From a virus: a stretch of DNA of 64,000 nt. The first letter of the stretch is position 1. Each line of letters begins with the position of its first letter. The stretch lies in the IMG/VR virus record IMGVR_UViG_3300043409_003117, positions 1-64,000 of that record, one strand, 5' to 3'. Shown in pieces: positions 50,918 to 62,900 of this stretch. The translations under genes were made by a program, and so were the position numbers. Below the pieces are notes generated by a model, which saw only the letters and a list, made by a program, of their open reading frames with translations, had not been told where the DNA came from and ran no database searches.

Positions 50918-53900
50918 TTAAAGAATATGAGGATATACAGCCGGATTAATTGGTGGAATTCCTGGAAATATACCTGGAGACTTTGAACCAAATATTAAAG
51001 ATCCAGTAGCATTCATTGAAAATTTCCAAGCCAATTCATCGAGAAAAATAGTAAATAATGGATTTTTATGAGTAAGCCTTTCCCATGGAGGAAGATCATC
51101 ACTATTAAGTATTGGGTGAAATAGTCTAGCTGCCGTAACTGAAGAAAATGTAATAGGTGGAGCAAACACACATAGGCTAAGTGATGCAATCCAGGCAACC
51201 GGCGATAGGAAAGGCTCTGCCTGTTCGAGTGCAAATAGAGCACCAAGTTTAATAATATTGGTTAAAAGCGGATTTGGAATCATCATTTTATATCCAGGTG
51301 GAATTTCAGAGTCAATTTTCATTATTGCAAGTTTGATCAAGTTAATTTGAAGAATACCTGCCTCTACTATATTATACGAAAATGTTTTTAAGGCCTTTGC
51401 AATATTAGCAATTACATCAACAATTGTTGCAATTGGAATAAGAATATCTTCAAATACCAAAGTAATAAGTTCCCTAACTACTTCAATTAGATCGGCCGCG
51501 GTTAACAAATATAAGTATTCAGAAATATCTATTGGAAATAATGGTAATTTAGGTAAACTAAACCTCTTACCTGTTTTTGAAATTACAGTTAGAACTACCC
51601 TTTTAAGTATTGGATTTCCATTTGTATCTACCGCAATTGTAGAATTTGAACCGGCTACTCCAACTATTTCAAGAGAAACGGTTGAGTCTTTTCCGCAAGC
51701 GGTAGTAAGAATTTGAGTTATTAAGTTTTTATCTACACTAGTGGTTGCCGTAATGGTTTGGGTTGAATTTGAACCTCCACCTACCGTAAATGTATCAGAG
51801 GTTATGGTAAGCGAGCCTAATTTATTAGCCCGTAATAATAATCTTAAAATTGCTTCAATTAGAGCGGCTAAGCCTAGTCCAACTAGTGCTTTGATTAATG
51901 GGTCTAATGGAATAACAATTGGAACAAGTGGGGGATGTAATGGATTTACTGATTTTAAAACAGATAATGATGTTACCATTGGTACTACTGACTGTATAAT
52001 ATATTGTAAAAAACCTGCAATATTAGGTAATGGAATTGGTGGAATCATTAATATTAATTGCTCAATTATAATTGGAATAATTGCACTGGCTAAATCATTT
52101 GGGATTTGAGAAAGTCCCAATAGGTCCATAATACTTTCAGCAGTTAATGAATTTATTAATGCATTAAACAGTTCGTAAATAAGAGCAAGAGCAATTGCTA
52201 AGTCTGGAGAAACACCTGGAAATAATTCAGTTGGTTTAACTTCACAGCACTTTTTATTTAGGTCAAATATATTTATTGCAGGTATACTAAGTAGAGCAAC
52301 GGCAGTTGCTGATAATATTTTTTTAATTGTTTCTTGCCTAGCGGCTTTAGCCCTAAGTATTTCAGCTTTTTCAGCTTCACTAACGTCCTCATCGGTGTCA
52401 TGGCCAACATCTTCTCCCTTTATATAGTCTAATATGCTTTTAAAAAAATCCTTTAATAAATCTTTAAATTCTTTAATGCCTTGCGCAGTATTAAGGTTAA
52501 ATGATTGGTATTTTTGTAATAGATCTTTTACTTTTTTAGTTTCTAGAATTATTGCAATTAGTGTAATAATTTGTTCCTGTAGTGTTGATATCAGCGGTAT
52601 AGCTGATCCCAGTGCAATTAACTCAATAATATCTTCAATACACTTAAGTACCTCAGGCAAACCTGGATTATGTTTAGATGCATCTTTTGGAAATTGTAAA
52701 ATTCCAAATTTCATTTTTTTATCGTAAAAGTTAGTAAAATCTGCAATTGTTGCATCAATTTGTTGTGGAATAGTTAGCGGATTTGCATTACGTGCAGCCT
52801 TTCTATCCTTTCTCTTTTTTTCTAAATTAGTTTCATTAGAGGCATCGGCTTCCTGTTCTCCTCTATTTTGTCTAACTCGGTCTTTAAGTGCAGAAATTGC
52901 ATTAATTGGTATATCACCAATTTTATTAAGTTGTTTATTAATATTACTTTGAAGCTTAACAATATCTCTAGTAAATTCACCTCCGCCATCTGCAATTAGC
53001 ATGGCTAACATCATTTCAGCTTCACTTAATTTATCTAAAAATGGAATTCTACCGGCGGCTATATCCTCAGCAATTTGAGCTAGTCTAGCTGCTTTGGCTG
53101 CAGCCGCAACCAGAGCTAAAGGAGAACTTAATGCACCTTTTATTACCTGACCTTTATATGGATTCAATATATTTATTCCTAATGGGTTTCTGGAGTCTGG
53201 ACCATTATCTAATTCATATCCAAGAACAAGCGGTTTATTAGTAGCTGGGTCACTATATAACCAAGTTGGATTGGTTGATGCTGCTAAATATTTATTTCCA
53301 TCTGGTCCAAAATACAAAACATATATAGAAGGTATAGGTATAGGAAATGGAACTATTTTAATTTCATCATTGTTTATATCAATTGTTTTTAGTTGGCTTA
53401 CAGCTCCGGTAATACCTGCAAGTGATATAGGTTGTATAGGTTGTAAAGGAGTTCCCAATAACAATGATTGAGCAATTGAATTAGCAGTTGATAGAGCATC
53501 AATTTCAACTTGTTTGGTTGCGGATACTACGGCAGCAATTGGCTCTATTACTGATTTTTTGCAAGTAATTGGTAATCCTAGTATTATTACAATTGTACCT
53601 AATGGTGTAGGTATTGAAATTAATGGTTTATAGAATTGAGGTAACGGTAGTGTAAGTATACCTCCAGGAATAGGTATAAATGTATTAATTGGATAATATC
53701 TAAATCCTAAATTTGCTGGAGGAGGTCCACTTAGGTCTGGGAATGGAAGTATTGCTACTTTATTTAAACTTTTTGTAAATTCTTTCCAATAACACTGTGA
53801 TGTAATATCTGGAAGGCCTGAATCATTTCCATCAAGCGTTCTAATAATAAATGGGTCCTTTCCTAATTGAAGTCTAGCCGTTACTTCACAATTTTCAGCG

Positions 53901-56074
53901 GGTTTTTTAATAGAAGCAGCTGCCGCTTTAAAACACGGAATAGCTAAAATTTTATCAGTTAAAATGGTTGGGTCTAGTGAATTTTCTTTAATTATTACCT
54001 CTAAATTTGCTAATTCAGTTTTGCAATCGGCTAGATTATTAGTAATTAATAAATTTGATTGTAAATAATACCCGTATACAGTAGATAGAGTAGGGGATTC
54101 ATTAAACTCTTTAATTCCTTGTGAATATTGAATATTAGAGGTTTGTGAATAGGTAACTGGTCTATAAAATTTTAAATATGAACTGTTAACTTTTTGTCTA
54201 AATATTGTTGCAACTTCTTTTTTTGCAAATTCTTTAATTATATTAGTAAATTCTAAAATTACAGATGGATAGGTTTGTTCACGCTCTATTTTAATTCTAG
54301 CGGCTGACTCTGCACCAAAGTCTTCATAAAATTTAGAATACGTTTCAATATTTGAAATATATAAAGTTCGTGTATTTGATGGGCTGTCATCATCTATCTT
54401 ATTATTAATTTTTTCTTTAATAGTACCAGCCTCTAGCGAATCTTTAAATGAAGCGTCAATATTGATAGGACTAAGAGAAAGCCCGCGTTCTACTAGCGTA
54501 AATAAGTTATTAATTGGATCGGCTAATCGATTATATAGACCATTATAGTATTCACCAGCAGCGCCATTATATAGTAAACCAGGTATACTTGCATAGTCGG
54601 CTCTTGGTTTTAAAAAAGGTAAATCATCTGGATCATAATATGAACCTGAGTCTTCAGTATCAGTAATTCTATCATTGGGGTCATCAGTGTCACTAAATTT
54701 TCTAATTACATAAACATTATCAAATATATTAGTAGTTAAATACGGGCTGTTTTTAATAGGAATAATAGTGTCAGGCGTTATATCTACTACTGGCTCTATT
54801 AACTTACCGTCTGATCCTTTAGCATTTATATAGCCAATTGATCCATCTTCTAACTCAACTGGCAGTTTAATTTTTACAAAGTTACCATCAATAATTCTAG
54901 GAACTAATTTTAAATTAAATATTTCAATATTGTTAGGGATAATTTGAGTGGTTAATCCTAATGAGATTTGACCAGATATTTTTAAAAATGCTTCGGATAG
55001 TTCTGCATAAATAGTTCGGTCGGTTATGTCAATAATATCAATTTCACTTAATATATTAGATTGAGCAACCAGTGCCTCATTTTCAAAATTTAGTTTTTCA
55101 CGATATGCATATGCTAATTTTTTAAGTAATGTGATCCATGTATTTAGCTCAGGCAACTCAGTATTAAAATATTGTATATATTTAGTAGGTTCACTAATTA
55201 TATAGTATTTGAGGTCTGAGTAATCAGGGTCGTCTGCTGTTACATTAATATTTAATAGAGTAAAGTTTTTATTGGTAGCATCGGCAGTATTAAATAGATT
55301 AAGAGTTGGACTAATTATTACTTCTAAATTGTCTGAAACTAAATTATTTGAAATTAGATTATTAATTGCCTCATCAACAATAGTGTCATTTGGGTTTTTT
55401 AAAATTTCATAAGTAGAAATAGCAGTACCAGAGTCAATGATGGTTGAAGTTGGATATAGATTAGATAAACGGGCAATTCTAAAAATAATAGTTTTAATAA
55501 GAGATTCCTGTCTGTCTTTTTGGCTGTCATTTGGGGCTTGAGAAAATTGATTGCCAAAATTAGTAGGTTTATATTTTACAAACGCATCTCTGGTATTTGA
55601 AATTTTAGCTGCAATGCTTTTAGTAATTTGATCAATTTCAATTTCAATAGTATCAACTTCATCTTCCCAATACCTATATTGCGAGGCAAGAGGTTCAGTT
55701 ATATCAACTATTGAATTAAAAAAATCAACCCTTTCCTGATTGTATATTTTAATAATATCAAGGTTATCAATAAGCTCTTCAACTTTGGACTTAACAATTG
55801 CAGCTTTTATACTGGTTGGAATTTTTTTAGTTTCCTCTGCAATTATCTCTTTAACTTTTTCAGTCGCGGCTGGAATACAACCTGTTTTAGAAAGTGTATC
55901 CTTTTCAATTTGTTCAAGAATTTTAGCGGTTGGGTCAGTAATTAAAATATCAGGCTCAGCAACAGTCTGAATACAGGTTTTTGCCCTAACTAAATCAGCC
56001 TCAGTAAACATAATACTTGAGACCGCCTCACATTTAATCTGATTAATTATAGCCTTAAATGTTAATTCTGCCAT
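50918..56074 (-). CDS. Very large structural protein, probably baseplate or tail; tape measure not excluded
   Basis: This 1718-residue protein is one of the longest in the window. N-terminal 1-700 is rich in Ile, Asn, Asp and Thr. The middle (about 780-980) has Pro-rich loops (PFPIPIPSIYVLYFGPDGNK) and an Ala-rich helix (SPLALVAAAAKAARLAQIAE). Several long hydrophobic helices follow (around 1240-1480, for example IPIIIEQLILMIPPIPLPN and VGLGLAALIEAILRLLLRA). Such stretches occur in tape-measure proteins and in large wedge proteins. I cannot assign a T4 homologue. A weak AAATAAATAC late-type site lies just upstream (56081-56093, reverse strand). Confidence 0.6.
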   Translation of the reverse strand: MAELTFKAIINQIKCEAVSSIMFTEADLVRAKTCIQTVAEPDILITDPTAKILEQIEKDTLSKTGCIPAATEKVKEIIAEETKKIPTSIKAAIVKSKVEELIDNLDIIKIYNQERVDFFNSIVDITEPLASQYRYWEDEVDTIEIEIDQITKSIAAKISNTRDAFVKYKPTNFGNQFSQAPNDSQKDRQESLIKTIIFRIARLSNLYPTSTIIDSGTAISTYEILKNPNDTIVDEAINNLISNNLVSDNLEVIISPTLNLFNTADATNKNFTLLNINVTADDPDYSDLKYYIISEPTKYIQYFNTELPELNTWITLLKKLAYAYREKLNFENEALVAQSNILSEIDIIDITDRTIYAELSEAFLKISGQISLGLTTQIIPNNIEIFNLKLVPRIIDGNFVKIKLPVELEDGSIGYINAKGSDGKLIEPVVDITPDTIIPIKNSPYLTTNIFDNVYVIRKFSDTDDPNDRITDTEDSGSYYDPDDLPFLKPRADYASIPGLLYNGAAGEYYNGLYNRLADPINNLFTLVERGLSLSPINIDASFKDSLEAGTIKEKINNKIDDDSPSNTRTLYISNIETYSKFYEDFGAESAARIKIEREQTYPSVILEFTNIIKEFAKKEVATIFRQKVNSSYLKFYRPVTYSQTSNIQYSQGIKEFNESPTLSTVYGYYLQSNLLITNNLADCKTELANLEVIIKENSLDPTILTDKILAIPCFKAAAASIKKPAENCEVTARLQLGKDPFIIRTLDGNDSGLPDITSQCYWKEFTKSLNKVAILPFPDLSGPPPANLGFRYYPINTFIPIPGGILTLPLPQFYKPLISIPTPLGTIVIILGLPITCKKSVIEPIAAVVSATKQVEIDALSTANSIAQSLLLGTPLQPIQPISLAGITGAVSQLKTIDINNDEIKIVPFPIPIPSIYVLYFGPDGNKYLAASTNPTWLYSDPATNKPLVLGYELDNGPDSRNPLGINILNPYKGQVIKGALSSPLALVAAAAKAARLAQIAEDIAAGRIPFLDKLSEAEMMLAMLIADGGGEFTRDIVKLQSNINKQLNKIGDIPINAISALKDRVRQNRGEQEADASNETNLEKKRKDRKAARNANPLTIPQQIDATIADFTNFYDKKMKFGILQFPKDASKHNPGLPEVLKCIEDIIELIALGSAIPLISTLQEQIITLIAIILETKKVKDLLQKYQSFNLNTAQGIKEFKDLLKDFFKSILDYIKGEDVGHDTDEDVSEAEKAEILRAKAARQETIKKILSATAVALLSIPAINIFDLNKKCCEVKPTELFPGVSPDLAIALALIYELFNALINSLTAESIMDLLGLSQIPNDLASAIIPIIIEQLILMIPPIPLPNIAGFLQYIIQSVVPMVTSLSVLKSVNPLHPPLVPIVIPLDPLIKALVGLGLAALIEAILRLLLRANKLGSLTITSDTFTVGGGSNSTQTITATTSVDKNLITQILTTACGKDSTVSLEIVGVAGSNSTIAVDTNGNPILKRVVLTVISKTGKRFSLPKLPLFPIDISEYLYLLTAADLIEVVRELITLVFEDILIPIATIVDVIANIAKALKTFSYNIVEAGILQINLIKLAIMKIDSEIPPGYKMMIPNPLLTNIIKLGALFALEQAEPFLSPVAWIASLSLCVFAPPITFSSVTAARLFHPILNSDDLPPWERLTHKNPLFTIFLDELAWKFSMNATGSLIFGSKSPGIFPGIPPINPAVYPHIL

Positions 56075-56126
56075 TAACTATGAGTATTTATTTTATTTTA
56101 TCTATAGTCGTTTATTAAAAAGTAAA

Positions 56127-56154
56127 TGCCTGAACAGATTACTCCGGTCAGGCA
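56127..56154 (-). terminator. Terminator after groEL
   Basis: TGCCTGA (56127-56133) pairs with TCAGGCA (56148-56154). On the reverse strand the stem is followed by a T-rich stretch. It lies about 33 bases after the GroEL stop. Confidence 0.65.
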
Positions 56155-56186
56155 AGACTCGTCGATGGCTATGGACTATTATATAA

Positions 56187-58521
<2,335 letters not shown>

Positions 58522-58550
58522 ATTTTTAATTTAAAATTAGATTAATTAAT

Positions 58551-58564
58551 AAAAATATACTAAG
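58551..58564 (-). promoter_or_regulatory. Candidate early/middle promoter of the exonuclease-groEL unit
   Basis: The reverse strand reads CTTAGTATATTTTT, 30 bases before the ATG at 58521, with the same core as the polymerase and reductase sites. Confidence 0.5.
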
Positions 58565-58660
58565 ATTTTCAGAAATAGGCCTCTAAGGTATCTAAGGTAA
58601 CTAAGAAACTAATTATCTTTATAATTTAATTAAAAAGAATAAGTAGACTAAGAATCTAAG
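58560..58660. repeat. Cluster of six CTAAG repeats in a divergent intergenic region
   Basis: CTAAG occurs at 58560, 58583, 58592, 58601, 58648 and 58656, all in the same orientation. Three copies are at a 9-base period. The region lies between the minus-strand exonuclease and the plus-strand RuvC gene. The rest of the 255-base gap is AT-rich apart from a C-rich stretch at 58669-58682. Confidence 0.6.
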
Positions 58661-58776
58661 TCTCTATACCCACCCAACACCCTTTTTTTACAGTAACTAT
58701 TTAAATAGTTTTAATTATTTTTCTGAAAACTCTATTTTTTTTACTAGTAGAATATGTAAAATGACTCGTATGAATC

Positions 58777-59445
58777 TTGTTAGTAATAGGAATAGATTTT
58801 TCAATACAATTTCCAGCAGTTTGCATCAGTAGAGACTTCAAAAGTTTCAACTGGATTGCCTGTGTCAATACTAAAACCACTAAAGTTCATAAAAAGTTTC
58901 TAGACGATATTGAGTTAGAGTATAAATCTATTAAATTTATTCATTTGCCTAGTAGAGAAAAGAACCATGCTACATATTCTGCAATTGAAAGGTCAAAGCT
59001 ATCAAATTATTCAACCCTAGTAGACAGCCTTGTGACAGAAATACTAGCCCAAGTGAAAACTGACGATAGAGTAATAGTTTCTATTGAAGGCATTGCATAT
59101 GGGGCGCAAGGCAATGCCCTTATTGATATTGCCCAGTCTACTGGTATGTTAAGAAAGTCAATTTTAGATAGATTATTAACTGGTCATGCTGAAAAACTGT
59201 TTATATTTTCACCTGGCGAACTTAAAAATGCAATTGGTGCAAAGGGTAATGCCTGTAAATTTGATATTTATGAAATTTTTAAAAATTATCCTAAATTAGC
59301 AATAGGCAGCGATCTACATAATTCAATAAATAAATATAATGACCAAATACTTAAAGGCCAAGACGTTAAATCTCCATTTATGGATATGATTGACTCGTAT
59401 TTAGCTGTACTTAAAATATACGAATCACTAAAAGAACCCAACTAA
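58777..59445 (+). CDS. RuvC-like Holliday junction resolvase
   Basis: The 222-residue protein starts with TTG. The catalytic residues of the RuvC RNase H-fold are visible: Asp7 in VIGIDFS, Glu in VSIEGIAYGAQG near residue 103, and the C-terminal pair in MDMIDSYLAV near 208-217. T4 uses endonuclease VII (gp49) for this task, so a RuvC-type enzyme is a functional replacement. The TTG is the only in-frame start close to the motif; nearby ATGs are out of frame. It is 1 base before the sigma factor gene. Confidence 0.8.
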   Translation: MLVIGIDFSIQFPAVCISRDFKSFNWIACVNTKTTKVHKKFLDDIELEYKSIKFIHLPSREKNHATYSAIERSKLSNYSTLVDSLVTEILAQVKTDDRVIVSIEGIAYGAQGNALIDIAQSTGMLRKSILDRLLTGHAEKLFIFSPGELKNAIGAKGNACKFDIYEIFKNYPKLAIGSDLHNSINKYNDQILKGQDVKSPFMDMIDSYLAVLKIYESLKEPN

Positions 59446-59446
59446 T

Positions 59447-59890
59447 ATGGCTGAAGAACCTATTAAACCCAAGAGTAAAGCAAAACAGAGTAAATACTAT
59501 ATTAATAATAGAGACTTTACCAATGAAATTATTAGGTGCAAACACGGCAGACTAAATGCAGAAACTGGTTATCAGCACACAGCTGGCGAACTTTCACCAA
59601 TTGCAATTAACTATTTTATACTACTTGCAAACCGGGCTATTTTAAAATTAACATTTTCAAATCCATTAGATCGCGAGGACTGTATTCAGTCGGCTCTACT
59701 TGACCTATTAAGATATTGGAGAAATTTTAATGAAGAAAAGTCAAATAATGCATTTGCCTATTTTACACAAATTGCAAAAAATGGATATGCTAAAGAATAC
59801 AAAAAGATTCATAAACATATTGGTAAAGGCGAAAAGGTTGAATTTGTATCTTTAAGTTTTAGCGGAGACTCTGAAATTTATACAATTTAA
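59447..59890 (+). CDS. 55: Late-transcription sigma factor, gp55-like
   Basis: The 147-residue protein contains a sigma region 2-like segment: LDREDCIQSALLDLLRYWRN, then FAYFTQIAKNGYAKEYKKIHKH near residues 74-125. This is the pattern of T4-like gp55, which directs host RNA polymerase to late promoters of TATAAATA type. Such motifs occur before several structural genes here. The N-terminus is Lys-rich and unstructured. It follows the RuvC gene without a gap, as expected for a middle operon. Confidence 0.85.
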   Translation: MAEEPIKPKSKAKQSKYYINNRDFTNEIIRCKHGRLNAETGYQHTAGELSPIAINYFILLANRAILKLTFSNPLDREDCIQSALLDLLRYWRNFNEEKSNNAFAYFTQIAKNGYAKEYKKIHKHIGKGEKVEFVSLSFSGDSEIYTI

Positions 59891-59956
59891 CCATTTATTA
59901 CATGCGATCAATAAAACCTATTACTGGCGCTTTTAAATCTAATCGGCATAAATGTT

Positions 59957-59969
59957 TTGATAAATAACC
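59957..59969 (+). promoter_or_regulatory. Predicted late promoter of the giant tail gene
   Basis: TTGATAAATAACC lies 21 bases before the ATG at 59991, with the same spacing and core as other late sites. Confidence 0.6.
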
Positions 59970-59990
59970 CAAAGTACTCTAATAATAAAA

Positions 59991-62900
59991 ATGAATATTG
60001 ATAATCTAGTATTTTTTGATAAAAATGGTGAATCTTATAACTTCGGCCGATCCAGTTCTGGTAATTGGGAAGGCGCCGACTATTTTTTACCAATATCACT
60101 AGAACTATATGATTGCTCCAATATTTTTATTTTAGAAAATACAAATGGAGTATATACCTTTCCTAAAATGGAATCAGGTTCAAGCTTTGAAGTAAAGTGG
60201 AAAACTGCAAATAATAAAACTAATTTATTTTTATTTAATGTATTGGTTGAAGGAACTGGTACTGCTGCCTATAACTATCTTGAAAAACAGGAGTATATTA
60301 CAATTAACCATAGTGATTTTGGACAGGCTGGAACCCTTGCTTTAACCTATCCATTGCAGTTAAATATTGCATTTACTCCATCTGACGAAATTGCATACGC
60401 TAGAGTTTTACAAATTTATTATAAAACAACAACAGACTCAACCCTAGTATTAGAGCTTACAGTTTATGGAGAAGGCGAGGGCGAAGACGAGAGACTTCGG
60501 ATATGGTTAGCTAACTTTGGCATTAAGTTTAATCGACAAGATGCTCTTTTATTAAAAGACTATGATTTAAAAGAAGCACTGGCAGATTATAAAGAGCTTA
60601 ATGCGGTTAGAAAATTAATACTGGTAAACCGTGATCAAATCTATCCATATATTGGAACCTATAAAGGTTTATTAAATATACTTAGCTTAATGGGTTATCG
60701 TGACGTATTAAGAGTAAAGGAGTATTGGCGAGATATTGATCCAAACTCTTCGTATTATAATAAATTTGCAATGGTTGACTTTACTGATTTATTAGATAGC
60801 ACCGAAGACACTACCTTTGATTTAGTTGATCAAAATAATCAAATAAAAACCGGCGGTAAATTTGAAAAAACTGAATTTCTTGCGTTAACCTATCAATTTT
60901 CAAAAGCTGGAGATACATATGACGATGATGGCTTACCTAATGTTATTACAACTACTGATTTTACAGTAAATGAAATATTTTTTAAATTACATGGAGTTGT
61001 TGTAAAATTAAAAGATGAAATCATACCAATTAATGTAGTAATCAAGGATATTATAGGGGAATTTATCTATTTTGAAAAATTTAATATTAGATATTGGATA
61101 GATGAAACAACAATTGAATCCTTTAGCCTTAGTGATGAATATCAAATTAATATAGTTGAACCGGCTGACTATGTTTCAAGCTATAACTATACACTTGACA
61201 CTCCTGTAATTTCTAAAAAAATTAAATTATCAAGTCCACTTAATCCAGCAATTTTAGTAGGTCAATATATTCTACCGGAAGCGAGTAGTCAATATGGGCT
61301 ACTTAAATTTCAATTTGTTAGAAAATCAAAAATAGACGGTTTACCAATACTTAAAGTATTAACTAGTAATACAAATACAACTGGTTTATTTAACGATTAT
61401 CAAGATCTACAAACGATAGCTGGTGCCGTAGCTGCATTAGATAATGTACAACATGACGGTACTCGTATTGATACTGGTTCTGATGCAACAGGTTCGATTA
61501 CGCAGCCGTGGTTAGGTTTTGGTGGAATTAACGGTATGACTGCTACTTTAATAGCTGATTCAGAACAAAATATTGTAGATACCATTCAAAATGCAAATTC
61601 TAACTATTTAAAAATTAGGGATCTTAAACCTCTTTATCGTAAAGCAAATGGAGTTTCAATATTTCCAGAAACATCATTTAATTTAGGACTAATTGACCCA
61701 TATGACGATAGTCAATTTTATTCTGTTGATAAAAAGGATACCTTAATCCAAACAATATCAGACTACTATTCAACGCTTAAATCATTTATCTTTGAATATC
61801 CAAATAGCGTAAGTCCGTTAGATCAAGGCGATGATACTTCAGATAAAATAGGGTGTCCAATTGTACTAGAGGCATATGTTCCAGATTTAACGCTACAACA
61901 GTTAGATGGAATACAATTTATTGATTTTATAACGGTTGCTGCAACCACTTCATCGAGTACGAATACAATTGGTACCGGCCTTAAATATTTTAGTTGTGCA
62001 ACCATACAGCCATTTGCAGTAGGTGACTATATTAAAGTATATCAATCAGCTAATTATACTAATTATATGATAGGCCGAATTACTGAAATAAACCCGCCTA
62101 GTATGTCGGGTAATACAATATTAATAGATGTATATTCTTATAATGGAGAAGGTACACTCACCGGCTGGACCGTGCAGTTAATTGACAGACACTTTACAAT
62201 TAACAATCTTAAATATAAAAATGTTTATGAAATTGAATGGATAATAACCGGTCCTCAAGAGTATAGATTTGAATGGAGAACTAGTACTCTTGGTACTAGT
62301 AAAATTCCTCACATATTACCACATACTGGAGAATATACAATTGAGGTTAGAGCATATGATATGTCAGGGGCAGTCTCTAACCAATTTAGAAAAATTACAG
62401 TTTCTCCAGACCAACCTATTATTCAAGTGTTTACTAAAATATCTGATAAATTTAGATATGATTTTAAGAACCTAGATAATGTAACAATTGGAGACTTAGC
62501 AGATAGCCCATTATATTATCCATATCTAAATGTAATAAATTCAGAAATATCTTCAATTTCAAATCACTATTTAGATTGGAATACATACTCTAATTATTAT
62601 GGAGTAGGTGCAAACCATAATGATATTAAACTTTCAACTACTGGAAATTCATTAATTCCCTATTCTCAATCAACTGAAACCATTAAGAATAGCTGGGGAA
62701 CAGGTTCAGCCAATGGGCAGGCCACCATTTCTAATTATTTAACTGCAAGTCTTGGTGATCTATACTATGTTAACTTTAGTAATTTTGGATTGACCGCTGA
62801 CCAATTAGATGGATTCTATATTACACTAAGAGGCGAAGATTATCAATATAATTTAAACTCAAATTTAGTAGCAATTAAATTTGGTGGATTTGATGAAATT

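Noticed and set aside
50918-56074. Long plus-strand open frames opposite the 1718-residue gene and groEL
   Set aside because: They are antisense shadows of long coding regions with no start context or recognisable domain.
59902-59967. 21-codon open frame MRSIKPITGAFKSNRHKCFDK between the sigma factor and giant tail genes
   Set aside because: It is very short, overlaps the predicted late promoter at 59957 and has no clear leader. I could not support it as a gene.
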